A DNA stretch of 15,579 nucleotides from Aquirhabdus sp. (GTDB lineage: Bacteria > Pseudomonadota > Gammaproteobacteria > Pseudomonadales > Moraxellaceae). This document shows positions 1-7,433 of the stretch, one piece after another; position 1 is the stretch's first letter; every line of letters begins with the position of its first letter. A program made the position numbers and the translations under genes. The stretch is from NCBI GenBank assembly GCA_030151145.1, contig JASLEL010000361.1:1-15579 (forward strand). Reading direction: 5' to 3'. The notes below the pieces were generated by a model. That model did no database searches, had not been told where the DNA came from, and saw nothing but the letters and a program-made list of their open reading frames with translations.

Positions 1-518
1 GCACCTTTGGACATTCCGAAAGTCTGCTGGTCGCCAGTCCCGAGTACCTGCGCCTGCATGGTCGACCCAAGCACCCGCGCGAGCTGATCGAGCATGCGAC
101 CTTGAGCAACAACGAAAGCGATCTTAAGCAACAATGGAAACTGCACGGCCCCAATGGCCCCGAGCTATTCGACATCCGGCCGCAGCTGGTCGGATCGAGC
201 TTTCCCCTGCTCGGTGCGCTGGCGGAACAGGGCGTAGGCATTACCCTTCTACCGCTCTTGTGGTGTACGGATCCGCTACAGGCGGGGAAACTTGAGATTG
301 TGCTGCCGGAATGGCGTCTGCCACAGGGCATCTATCACGCCGTGTTTGCGTCACGTCGAGGCATGCTGCCTGCGGTGCGGGTGTTTATTGATTTTCTGGC
401 GGAGAAAATCCCGCCCATGCTCGACACCACGCGCATGGCATTCATGGCGCAGTGCGACGAACATCATAAAAAGACCGGCAAACCGCCACTGCATGTCGTC
501 GATGCGACCGAGGATTGA
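1..518 (+). CDS. LysR-type transcriptional regulator, C-terminal part (truncated by window edge)
   Basis: The frame is open from base 3 to the TGA at 516-518, so the start lies outside the window. The ATG-less stretch before residue MSNN is coding too and reads LLVASPEYLRLHGRP, the usual beta-strand and loop of a LysR substrate-binding domain (family knowledge). Further on, GALAEQGVGITLLPLLW matches the G-x-G-I-x-x-L-P segment near the end of that domain. The helix-turn-helix is not in view. The C-terminus runs about 35 residues past the last domain strand and is rich in charged residues and His. It converges on the OsmC gene (43 bp apart), so it probably does not share a transcript with it. 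The regulated target cannot be told from this window. An internal TTG at 102 could be mistaken for a start but has no ribosome site and cuts the domain. Confidence 0.85.
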   Translation, partial: TFGHSESLLVASPEYLRLHGRPKHPRELIEHATLSNNESDLKQQWKLHGPNGPELFDIRPQLVGSSFPLLGALAEQGVGITLLPLLWCTDPLQAGKLEIVLPEWRLPQGIYHAVFASRRGMLPAVRVFIDFLAEKIPPMLDTTRMAFMAQCDEHHKKTGKPPLHVVDATED

Positions 519-561
519 TTGCCAAAGGACAGTGCCTAAAAGATCAAGTGAATCCGATCAG

Positions 562-957
562 TTACACCAGATCGGTGTCGATATGCACAGTACCTGTCAG
601 CACCTTGTGGATCGGACAGGCATTGGCAACCTGCAAGAGTCGTGCACGCTGCGTATCGTCCAGCGCACCGATTAGGGTGACGTGACGGGTGATCTGATTG
701 CCGTCTTCAGGCTTGCCGTCAGGGTTGAAGGCCAACTGCACCTTCACCTCATCCAGCGGCCAGCCTTTGCGCTTGGCATACATCTTGAGCGTGATCGAGG
801 TGCAGGCACCGAGACTCGACAGCAATAGCTCTGTTGGCGAGGGTCCGGTATCACCACCACCCACATCCACGGGCTCATCCGCCTGCCACGTGTTGGTCGC
901 CGTGCTTAAGCTCACCACATAGTCCACATTCTGAATATGTGCATTTACATCGCCCAT
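562..957 (-). CDS. OsmC family protein (organic hydroperoxide/thiol peroxidase type)
   Basis: A 131-residue protein of the OsmC/Ohr fold, the normal length for the family. Members reduce organic hydroperoxides in the cytoplasm using two cysteines. Both are visible: Cys52 in LGACTSITLKMYAKRKGW and Cys114 in ANACPIHKVLTG. The central GGGDTGPSPTELLLSSLGAC is the hallmark approach to the first cysteine. It resembles the general OsmC (YhfA-like) branch more than Ohr proper; this subgroup call is an inference. The ATG at 955-957 is preceded on the minus strand by AAGGAG seven bases upstream, which fixes the start. It is convergent with the truncated LysR gene. It sits near a pirin gene, consistent with a small oxidative or electrophile stress neighbourhood. 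Confidence 0.9.
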   Translation of the reverse strand: MGDVNAHIQNVDYVVSLSTATNTWQADEPVDVGGGDTGPSPTELLLSSLGACTSITLKMYAKRKGWPLDEVKVQLAFNPDGKPEDGNQITRHVTLIGALDDTQRARLLQVANACPIHKVLTGTVHIDTDLV

Positions 958-1110
958 GTCGCGCTCCTTTTCCTTTAGATCACATCATTTAAAATATCAT
1001 TGTTCTGACGAAGGTTTCCATCATGGCTATCGGCCTTGCAAAAGGCAATGTCTACCTCTTAGTCCAAACGTAAAGCCCCAGAACACCCAAAAAATTTATG
1101 CTTTTGCTTC

Positions 1111-1230
1111 TCGCAGGGATGCCGAGCGTAACTGTCCGAGCCAAGGATGGCGAGTTTTACGCGAGAAGGGGTTTTGCTTACTTTTGCCCAGACAAAAGTA
1201 AGGCTGCCGGCAGGCCAACCCTACATTAAA
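1111..1230 (+). repeat. Dispersed intergenic repeat, copy 1 (REP-like, with internal hairpin)
   Basis: This non-coding stretch between the OsmC and pirin genes shares a layout with 6173-6307. Both have TCGCA, then about 15 variable bases, then a 22-base core (1130-1151; 21 of 22 identical to 6191-6212), a TTTTA run, GGG.TTTTGC, a hairpin, and GGCAGGCCA. The hairpin is a perfect 10-bp stem (1177-1186 with 1193-1202) and a 6-base loop. The short frames across it show no ribosome site and are probably spurious. I recall similar elements between genes of Pseudomonadales, but cannot name the family. Confidence 0.7.
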
Positions 1231-1261
1231 AAGCATCACAGTACGTACTACCGTGATGCTT
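1226..1261 (-). terminator. Rho-independent terminator of the pirin gene
   Basis: On the minus strand, AAGCATCAC (1261-1253) pairs perfectly with GTGATGCTT (1239-1231) across a 13-base loop and runs into TTTTTAAT. It lies about 40 bp after the pirin stop codon and in the correct orientation. Confidence 0.8.
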
Positions 1262-1300
1262 GTTCTTCACTGACGAACATGATTACTAGAAAGTCATCAC

Positions 1301-2179
1301 TTACTCAGCAATCTGCCCAAACTTCCCACTATTAAAATCCACCATCGCCTGCCGAATCTCCGTCTGCGTATTCATCACAAACGGACCATAACCTGCGATC
1401 GGCTCATCCAGCGGTGCACCTGAGAGGATCAAGAAATCCGCATCGGTATTGGCCTCAACCACCGCATCAGTCCCGGCTTGCTCCAGCACCACCAGATGCG
1501 CATCACGGGCAATATGCTCGCCATTGACCTGCACGGTACCCTTGCGTACCACGACGGCTAACGTATGCCCGTCATTGACGCGGAAAGTCTGCGCCTTGCC
1601 CGCATTCAAATGCACATCCCAGACATCGATTGGGCTGTACGTCTCGGCAGGACCACGGAAGCCTTCAAAGGCCCCTGCAATCACCCGCACCTGACCCGCA
1701 TCATCCGCTAGTGGTACAGCTGGGATGTCTTCATTGACAATGCCTTGGTAATGCGCTGGCGTCATCTTATCCTTGGCAGGCAGATTGACCCACAGTTGCA
1801 CCATCTCAAAAGTCCCGCCAGCTTCGGTGAATTTGTGCGAGTGGAACTCCTCGTGGATGATCCCACCACCCGCCGTCATCCACTGCACGTCGCCTGCACC
1901 GATGACACCACCGGCACCGGTCGAATCACGATGCTCAACCTCGCCCTGATAGGCGATGGTCACAGTCTCAAAGCCGCGATGCGGATGCTGACCGACGCCG
2001 CGTGGAGCCGTCGCAGGTTTAAACTCGGTCGGCTCGGCATAGTCCAGCATCAGGAAGGGACTCAGCTCCTGACCCAGACGGTCATAGCTAAACATCGACC
2101 GGACGGGGAAACCATCACCGACCCAGTGCTTACGCGGATTGTGATAGACACCGATGACTTTTTTCAGAGTATTGCTCAT
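1301..2179 (-). CDS. Pirin family protein
   Basis: A 292-residue bicupin of the pirin family, full length. The four metal ligands expected from human pirin are present: His65 and His67 in HPHRGFETVT, and His109 and Glu111 in MTAGGGIIHEEF. Bacterial pirins bind iron or another divalent metal; some have quercetinase activity and others act on partner enzymes, so the substrate cannot be assigned. The N-terminal half (about 20-125) is the conserved cupin. The C-terminal cupin (about 165-270) is more divergent, as is usual. The ATG at 2177-2179 has AGGAG at the proper distance on the minus strand. It is transcribed alone, with its own terminator at 1226-1261 and a repeat-rich control region at 2234-2303. 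It is divergent from ppc, and no regulator gene is adjacent on its promoter side. Confidence 0.92.
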   Translation of the reverse strand: MSNTLKKVIGVYHNPRKHWVGDGFPVRSMFSYDRLGQELSPFLMLDYAEPTEFKPATAPRGVGQHPHRGFETVTIAYQGEVEHRDSTGAGGVIGAGDVQWMTAGGGIIHEEFHSHKFTEAGGTFEMVQLWVNLPAKDKMTPAHYQGIVNEDIPAVPLADDAGQVRVIAGAFEGFRGPAETYSPIDVWDVHLNAGKAQTFRVNDGHTLAVVVRKGTVQVNGEHIARDAHLVVLEQAGTDAVVEANTDADFLILSGAPLDEPIAGYGPFVMNTQTEIRQAMVDFNSGKFGQIAE

Positions 2180-2233
2180 ATCGTTTGCTCCTTATCGTGC
2201 GAGATATGTGATCCCGCTACTGTCTTGAACACC

Positions 2234-2303
2234 ATAGTACTCCCACATCACAAATAGATCGATACTCACACCCGATACACAGTTGTATCATAAATAGAAC
2301 GAT
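2234..2303 (-). promoter_or_regulatory. Pirin control region: two 17-bp direct repeats and a palindrome
   Basis: Two copies of ATCAYAAATAGAWCGAT lie at 2247-2263 and 2287-2303 (15 of 17 identical), spaced exactly 40 bp, close to four DNA turns. Between and overlapping them is GATACA-CAGT-TGTATC (2274-2289). On the minus strand a candidate -10, TACTAT (2239-2234), lies so that the proximal repeat would cover a poor -35. That arrangement suggests an activator-dependent promoter. The regulator is not identified. Confidence 0.45.
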
Positions 2304-2401
2304 CATGCCCAGATAAAGGGCAAGGCCGAATTTGCCTGCACCACAGCGTCACTTCACACGAACGTAGCAGCAAATCATTAAAAAGACATATGGATTTCAT
2401 C

Positions 2402-2428
2402 TTGCGTGCTAAACCATTCAGGTATAAA
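2402..2428 (+). promoter_or_regulatory. ppc: Possible ppc promoter
   Basis: TTGCGT (2402-2407) and TATAAA (2423-2428) lie 42 bp before the ppc start. The 15-bp spacing is shorter than the usual 16-18, so this is only a candidate. The rest of the 291-bp gap upstream belongs to the pirin control region. Confidence 0.3.
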
Positions 2429-2470
2429 AGAGTAAGGACTTCCCCCTCGTTTTAAACCGGAGATGGCCTG

Positions 2471-5206
2471 ATGACGTCAGCAGCCCTGCCTGAAACCGCC
2501 GCACACCCCGTCACACCCAGCGATACACCAGATCCCTATCAGCCGCTGCGCGATGATGTCCGCCTCTTGGGCACACTGCTCGGCGATACGCTGCGCCAGC
2601 AGGTCGGTGAGACCCTGTATGACACCGTCGAGACGATCCGTCATCTGGCCAAGCAATCCCGCCAAGGCAGTGCGGACGCTGAAACCGAACTCAACCGCGT
2701 GCTGACCGCTCTGGATAATGACGAGCTGCTGTCGGTTGCCCGCGCCTTTACGCAGTTTTTGAACCTCGCCAATATCGCCGAGCAATACCACCGTATCCGT
2801 CGTCGCCACGTCTGGCAGCGCAGCGAATACGCCCGCCCGCAGAAAGGCTCGGCGCAGGAACTCTTTACCCGCCTGAAGGCGAACGGTATCAGCGATGACG
2901 CCCTGTGGCAGAGCGTGCAGGAGTTGGACATCGAGCTGGTCCTGACGGCCCACCCCACCGAGATCAGCCGCCGCACGCTGATCCAGAAATACGACGACAT
3001 CGCCGAACGACTGGAAACTCTGGACCGTGTCAATCTCACGCCCAAAGAGCGCCAGCAGGAGATTGACCGTCTCAAACGCGACATCGTCGCCGCCTGGCAC
3101 ACCGATGAGATCCGCCATCACAAGCCGACCCCGGTCGATGAAGCCAAATGGGGCTTTACGGCCATTGAGCAGAGCCTGTGGTATGCCGTGCCGCAGTTCC
3201 TGCGCGAGTTTGACGACTGTCTGCATACACATACCGGCCATAATCTGCCGCTGACCCGCACCCCGATCCGCTTTGCCTCATGGATGGGCGGTGACCGCGA
3301 TGGCAATCCTAACGTCACCCATAGCGTGACCGAAGAAGTCCTGCTCCTCGCCCGCTGGCAGGCCGCCGAGCTGTACTGGCACGACATCGACGCCCTGCGC
3401 TGGGAGCTGTCGATCGACCGCTGCAGTCCTGCCATGCAGGCCAAATTAATCGAGCTGGGTATCACAGACAGCAAAGAGCCCTACCGCGACCTGTTGCGCG
3501 AAGTACGCCGTCGTCTGGGACTCACACGCGACTGGGCCAATGCCCGCCTGCGCGGTGATCTGGCTGATGACCGCGACATCTACCTGTATGCGGCCGACCT
3601 CATGGCACCGCTTGCCCTCTGCTATGAATCACTGGTCGAGTGCCAGATGGAGGACATCGCCAATGGCAATCTCATCGACATCATCCGCCGCGTCTCCTGC
3701 TTTGGCGTCGAGCTGCTCAAGCTCGACATCCGGCAGGAGTCGGGTCGCCACCGCGACGTGGTCAGCGCCATTACTCAGTATCTGGGTCTCGGCAACTATG
3801 CCGACTGGCGCGAGGATGAGCGCCGCACCTTCCTTTGCCATGAGATCAAAAATCCGCGCCCGCTGTTGCCCAAGATCCTCAATGCCGCAGCCGATGCACC
3901 CATCCTCTCGGCCAATGTGCAGGAAAGCCTCGCGACCTTTGATGTCCTCGCAGCCCATCCCGGCGAAGCCTTAGGGGCCTATGTCATCTCCATGGCCCAG
4001 CAAGCGAGTGATGTACTTGCGGTATTGCTGCTACAGAAAAAAGCCGGCGTGCAGAAGCTGCTGCGCGTCGTGCCACTGTTCGAGACTTTAGACGATCTCG
4101 ACCGTGCGCCGTCCGTGCTGGAGGCACTGTTCGCCATTCCCGAATATCTGGAAGCGATTCAGGGTCATCAGGAAGTCATGATCGGCTACTCCGACTCAGC
4201 TAAAGACGCAGGCTTCCTCACAGCCAACTGGGCACAATACCGTGCACAGGAAGCCCTGACGGCTATCGCACAAGCGCACGGCATTAAGCTTACCCTATTC
4301 CACGGACGTGGCGGCTCGGTCAGTCGTGGCGGCGCACCGACCCATCAGGCGCTGCTCGCCCAGCCTCCCGGCTCGGTACATGGCTCAATCCGCGTCACCG
4401 AGCAGGGTGAGATGATCCGCTTTAAATTCGGTATGCCCGGCATCGCCATCCGCAATCTGGAGCTGTACGCCACCGCGACCCTTGAGGCCACCCTACTGCC
4501 CCCACCAGCACCCAAGCCTGAGTGGCGCGCCCTGATGCACGAGATGACCGCGATCTCGCTTGCGACCTATCGCGAGACGGTGCGCGAGACACCGGACTTT
4601 ATCCGTTACTTGCGCACGGTCACGCCGGAGCTTGAGCTACAACTCCTACCACTCGGCTCTCGTCCAGCAAGGCGCAATACCCAAGGCGGCATCGAGTCGC
4701 TACGCGCCATTCCGTGGGTGTTTGCCTGGACACAGATTCGCCTCATGCTACCCGCATGGCTCGGCACCGGTCGCGCCATCCACGGCATGCTGGATCGCGG
4801 TGAGGGCGAGACCATCCATGACATGCTGGATCACTGGCCGTATTTCTATGCCGTGATCGACATGCTGGAGATGGTCCTTGCCAAGGCGGACGCCCATATC
4901 GTGCAGTACTACGAGTCTCAGCTCACCCATGATCCGGCACTGCTCGAACTGGGTACAGAATTGCGCCGCCGTCTGGCCTTCACCACCGAGACCCTGCTGA
5001 AGGTCACCGGTCGCAAAGCGTTGCTTGAGAATGCGCCCGTGCTGCGCCGCGCCATCGCCGTCCGCAGTCCTTATGTGCTACCGCTGCACATGCTGCAGGC
5101 CGAGCTCATGCAGCGCCGCCGTGACAGCGACGGCAGCAAGCTGTTTGATCAGGCACTCATGGTCACCATCGCAGGGATCGCGGCGGGACTGCGCAATACT
5201 GGCTGA
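2471..5206 (+). CDS. ppc: Phosphoenolpyruvate carboxylase
   Basis: A 911-residue enzyme that carboxylates PEP with bicarbonate to form oxaloacetate, refilling the TCA cycle in the cytoplasm. Length is close to the 883 residues of E. coli Ppc, with about 25 extra at the N-terminus. All catalytic motifs are visible: VLTAHPTEISRRT with His161 (E. coli His138), GYSDSAKDAGF with Lys578 (Lys546), FHGRGGSVSRGGAPTH with His611, Arg613 and Arg619 (His579, Arg581, Arg587), and the invariant C-terminal RNTG. SWMGGDRDGNPNVT (about 270-283) is also typical. The ATG at 2471 follows CGGAG by eight bases. A YfaP-like gene follows 31 bp after the stop and probably shares the transcript. A long frame on the opposite strand (2477-3241) is a shadow. 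Confidence 0.98.
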   Translation: MTSAALPETAAHPVTPSDTPDPYQPLRDDVRLLGTLLGDTLRQQVGETLYDTVETIRHLAKQSRQGSADAETELNRVLTALDNDELLSVARAFTQFLNLANIAEQYHRIRRRHVWQRSEYARPQKGSAQELFTRLKANGISDDALWQSVQELDIELVLTAHPTEISRRTLIQKYDDIAERLETLDRVNLTPKERQQEIDRLKRDIVAAWHTDEIRHHKPTPVDEAKWGFTAIEQSLWYAVPQFLREFDDCLHTHTGHNLPLTRTPIRFASWMGGDRDGNPNVTHSVTEEVLLLARWQAAELYWHDIDALRWELSIDRCSPAMQAKLIELGITDSKEPYRDLLREVRRRLGLTRDWANARLRGDLADDRDIYLYAADLMAPLALCYESLVECQMEDIANGNLIDIIRRVSCFGVELLKLDIRQESGRHRDVVSAITQYLGLGNYADWREDERRTFLCHEIKNPRPLLPKILNAAADAPILSANVQESLATFDVLAAHPGEALGAYVISMAQQASDVLAVLLLQKKAGVQKLLRVVPLFETLDDLDRAPSVLEALFAIPEYLEAIQGHQEVMIGYSDSAKDAGFLTANWAQYRAQEALTAIAQAHGIKLTLFHGRGGSVSRGGAPTHQALLAQPPGSVHGSIRVTEQGEMIRFKFGMPGIAIRNLELYATATLEATLLPPPAPKPEWRALMHEMTAISLATYRETVRETPDFIRYLRTVTPELELQLLPLGSRPARRNTQGGIESLRAIPWVFAWTQIRLMLPAWLGTGRAIHGMLDRGEGETIHDMLDHWPYFYAVIDMLEMVLAKADAHIVQYYESQLTHDPALLELGTELRRRLAFTTETLLKVTGRKALLENAPVLRRAIAVRSPYVLPLHMLQAELMQRRRDSDGSKLFDQALMVTIAGIAAGLRNTG

Positions 5207-5237
5207 TTTTGCTCACCACCACAAAAGGAGTTCCAAG

Positions 5238-6086
5238 ATGTACACGCTGTCCCCTGCGCTACGCTGGTTCTCGCGTCAGGAACTCCTGAGGATCATGCTG
5301 CTTGCCATCAGCGGTCACGCGATGGCAATATCCACCTCATCCACGACAAACTCAACTGTATCACCCGCCTATGACGGCCCGCGCGGCGGCTGGAACTACG
5401 CGGGCCTTACGGATCGCTCAACCGATGCCACCGTCAGCTACCCCACCCCGCCGATCCTGCGCGGTCAGACGCGGAGCCGCAGACCGATCAAAGGCACCAT
5501 CCCGAAAAGCGAGCAGCACGATCCACATCTAATCGTCAATGGCAATGCCTTAAGACTGAATACCGACAAAGACGGCCATTTCGAGCGTTACTACGCTTTT
5601 GGTAAAGGCTCCAACAGCATCGAGGTGCGTGCCGACCGCAGCAAATCCGGTCACCGCGTGCAGTTTTATGAAGCCAACCCCAATCAGGCGACACCGCACT
5701 TACGCATCGTCTGCTCGTGGGACGCACCCGAGGCCGAAGTCGATCTGCATATCATCACACCTGACCGTCAGCATGTGGCCTACTGGGACCCGATCATGAA
5801 AGACGGCGGCGGGCTGGATGTCGATAGTGTGGATGGGCCGGGACCAGAGATGTTTACCGATGCCACGCCGCAGCACGGCACCTATATGGTCTATGTCAAT
5901 TACTATGGCAATATCGACGACGAGTCCGGCTATAACTTTGACCAGAGTAAACTCAAAAAACCCATCGTCACCGCCACCATCAGCCTGATCACCGATGAAA
6001 ATACGCCCAAGGAAAAACGCGAGAGCTTCGTCGTGCCATTGCGCAAGATCGGCGAGCTGAATTTGGTCAAGACGTTTATTTATTAA
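5238..6086 (+). CDS. Secreted DUF2135 / YfaP-like protein
   Basis: From the ATG at 5238 the protein is 282 residues. This start is preferred over upstream codons because AAGGAG (5225-5230) sits seven bases before it and because an earlier start would overlap ppc. The N-terminus (basic segment, then RIMLLAISGHAMA) looks like a Sec signal peptide, cut near residue 31, so a periplasmic location is inferred. Residues about 155-240 carry the DUF2135 signature: LRIVCSWDAPEAEVDLHIITPD, KDGGGLDVD, GPGPEMF and GTYMVYVNYYG. The family includes E. coli YfaP, of unknown biochemical role, found near an alpha-2-macroglobulin-like gene; that partner is absent here. A calcium-binding-like beta fold is plausible but not shown. 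It is likely cotranscribed with ppc, an unusual partner. Confidence 0.85.
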   Translation: MYTLSPALRWFSRQELLRIMLLAISGHAMAISTSSTTNSTVSPAYDGPRGGWNYAGLTDRSTDATVSYPTPPILRGQTRSRRPIKGTIPKSEQHDPHLIVNGNALRLNTDKDGHFERYYAFGKGSNSIEVRADRSKSGHRVQFYEANPNQATPHLRIVCSWDAPEAEVDLHIITPDRQHVAYWDPIMKDGGGLDVDSVDGPGPEMFTDATPQHGTYMVYVNYYGNIDDESGYNFDQSKLKKPIVTATISLITDENTPKEKRESFVVPLRKIGELNLVKTFIY

Positions 6087-6138
6087 TCATCCGGGCAAAA
6101 ACTAGAGTCTGGAATAATGCCTATAAGTTAAAATATAG

Positions 6139-6173
6139 AGCCTTCGTACCTCATAAGTATGGGCTTTGATTTT
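6139..6173 (+). terminator. Possible terminator after the ppc-yfaP-like operon
   Basis: AGCCT (6139-6143) plus GTAC (6146-6149) can pair with GTAT (6157-6160) plus GGGCT (6161-6165), with a two-base bulge and wobble pairs. It is followed by TTGATTTT. The structure is imperfect, so this is tentative; it begins about 50 bp after the stop codon. Confidence 0.35.
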
Positions 6174-6307
6174 CGCATGTGGCTTCCCACAACTGTTCGA
6201 GCCAAGGATGGCAGGCTTTTAAAGTAAAGAGCTTGTGCGAAAAAGGGCTTTTGCCGACGATTGGCCAGTCAATCGTTGCGCCGGCGGCAGGCCAGCCAAC
6301 ATAAGAA
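6173..6307 (+). repeat. Dispersed intergenic repeat, copy 2
   Basis: This is the diverged second copy of the element at 1111-1230, again between genes. The core 6191-6212 differs from copy 1 by one base in 22, and GGCAGGCCA recurs at the right end. The hairpin is kept (6255-6263 with 6270-6278, nine pairs including one G-T, 6-base loop) although most of its stem sequence differs from copy 1. The copy is about 15 bases longer because of extra bases before the hairpin. Confidence 0.65.
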
Positions 6308-6357
6308 AACCAACAGTGGGCATTGCCATAACCATTCTATTCTGATCTGACGGGCCA

Positions 6358-7266
6358 TCAGCCTTTTGGCGCATAAAAATCCTGTAACGCCTGCCCCAGC
6401 CAGTCATAGAGAAGTCGCATGCGTCGCACCGTGCGCACATCATGATGCATCACCAGCCACACCTCCATCGTCATCAGTTGCAGATCCGGCAGCAGCGCGA
6501 CCAAAGCCGGATCTCGCTCAGCGATGCGCCGCTGGCAGCCGCCGATCCCCAGACCTGCCCTAAGCAGCGCTAGTTGTCCGACATCACGATCACAACGAAA
6601 ATGAAACATCTCGCGCGAGACACCTGCTAAGGTCGTCTGTCCGATCAGATTGCTCTCCTGATCAAAACCGATCAGGGCATGCTGCAGAATCTCTGGCAAT
6701 GACTGCGGGATATCCCGACCCAGCAACCGCTGCCGCGCCAGATAGCGCTCATGCGCATAGAACCCCAATTCGGCCACCGCCACCTTGCGCGCCACCAGTG
6801 CCTCCTGCTCAGGCCGCACCATACGTACGGCAATATCTGCGTCACGGCGCAGGAGATCTTCACGGCGATTGGTCAGAGACAGTTCGATCTCGATCGCAGG
6901 ATAGCGTACGCAGAAACCCTCCAAGAGCCCCGGCAGTACCTCAGTACCGACGATCTCGCTCGCGGTCAAGCGCACCACGCCCGCCTCACTGTCCTCTTCA
7001 CTTGAAGCGAGACGACGCACACTGGCCTCTGCCGCCGCCATCGCCTCGATCTCCGGGGCCAGCACCCGCGCCGCACTGGTCGCCTGTAAGCCTTGACTGG
7101 AGCGGGTAAATAGCATCACGCCCAATCCCGCCTCCAGTGCCTCGATATGCCGGGCAATGGTCGGTGCGGTGGTGGCAAGCTGCCGTGCCGCCGCCGACAG
7201 ACTGCCCGTCGCCAGCACGGCACGGAAGGCCCGATAGCTATCCCAAGAATGCCCTTGATCTGCCAT
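6358..7266 (-). CDS. LysR-type transcriptional regulator
   Basis: A 302-residue regulator of standard LysR length. The N-terminal winged helix-turn-helix is clear at residues about 8-68: AFRAVLATGSLSAAARQLATTAPTIARHIEALEAGLGVMLFTR, followed by SSQGLQAT. The substrate-binding domain fills about 95-295, with VVRLTASEIVGTEVLPGLL near its start and GLGIGGCQRRIAE near its end. The ATG at 7264-7266 has GGAGG eight bases upstream on the minus strand. It is divergent from the atypical SDR gene starting at 7434, with a 167-bp shared control region. By the usual LysR logic it probably controls that gene and itself; this is inference. I see no convincing T-N11-A operator to define its site. Confidence 0.93.
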   Translation of the reverse strand: MADQGHSWDSYRAFRAVLATGSLSAAARQLATTAPTIARHIEALEAGLGVMLFTRSSQGLQATSAARVLAPEIEAMAAAEASVRRLASSEEDSEAGVVRLTASEIVGTEVLPGLLEGFCVRYPAIEIELSLTNRREDLLRRDADIAVRMVRPEQEALVARKVAVAELGFYAHERYLARQRLLGRDIPQSLPEILQHALIGFDQESNLIGQTTLAGVSREMFHFRCDRDVGQLALLRAGLGIGGCQRRIAERDPALVALLPDLQLMTMEVWLVMHHDVRTVRRMRLLYDWLGQALQDFYAPKG

Positions 7267-7433
7267 GACACGCCTCCAAGGATTGTTATATAGCCATTAA
7301 ACAAGAATAGAAGAAGCCATCATAGGTATAAAAACGTAAAGTGGCTTTAAAGATTTTGTTATTCCGTTGTTCAGAAAGTCGCCGTATTGTAGATACCAGA
7401 TCATCCACTGAGATCATCAATCAGGAGAGCATC

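Noticed and set aside
956..1335. Two short plus-strand frames between OsmC and pirin
   Set aside because: They run through the dispersed repeat and terminator, with no ribosome site; the apparent peptide is a by-product of the repeat sequence.
2477..3241. 254-codon frame on the minus strand inside ppc
   Set aside because: It is antisense to a fully conserved enzyme and has no recognisable domain; a shadow of codon bias.
6699..7109. 136-codon plus-strand frame opposite the LysR gene
   Set aside because: Pro/Arg-rich antisense frame, typical of GC-rich shadow ORFs.
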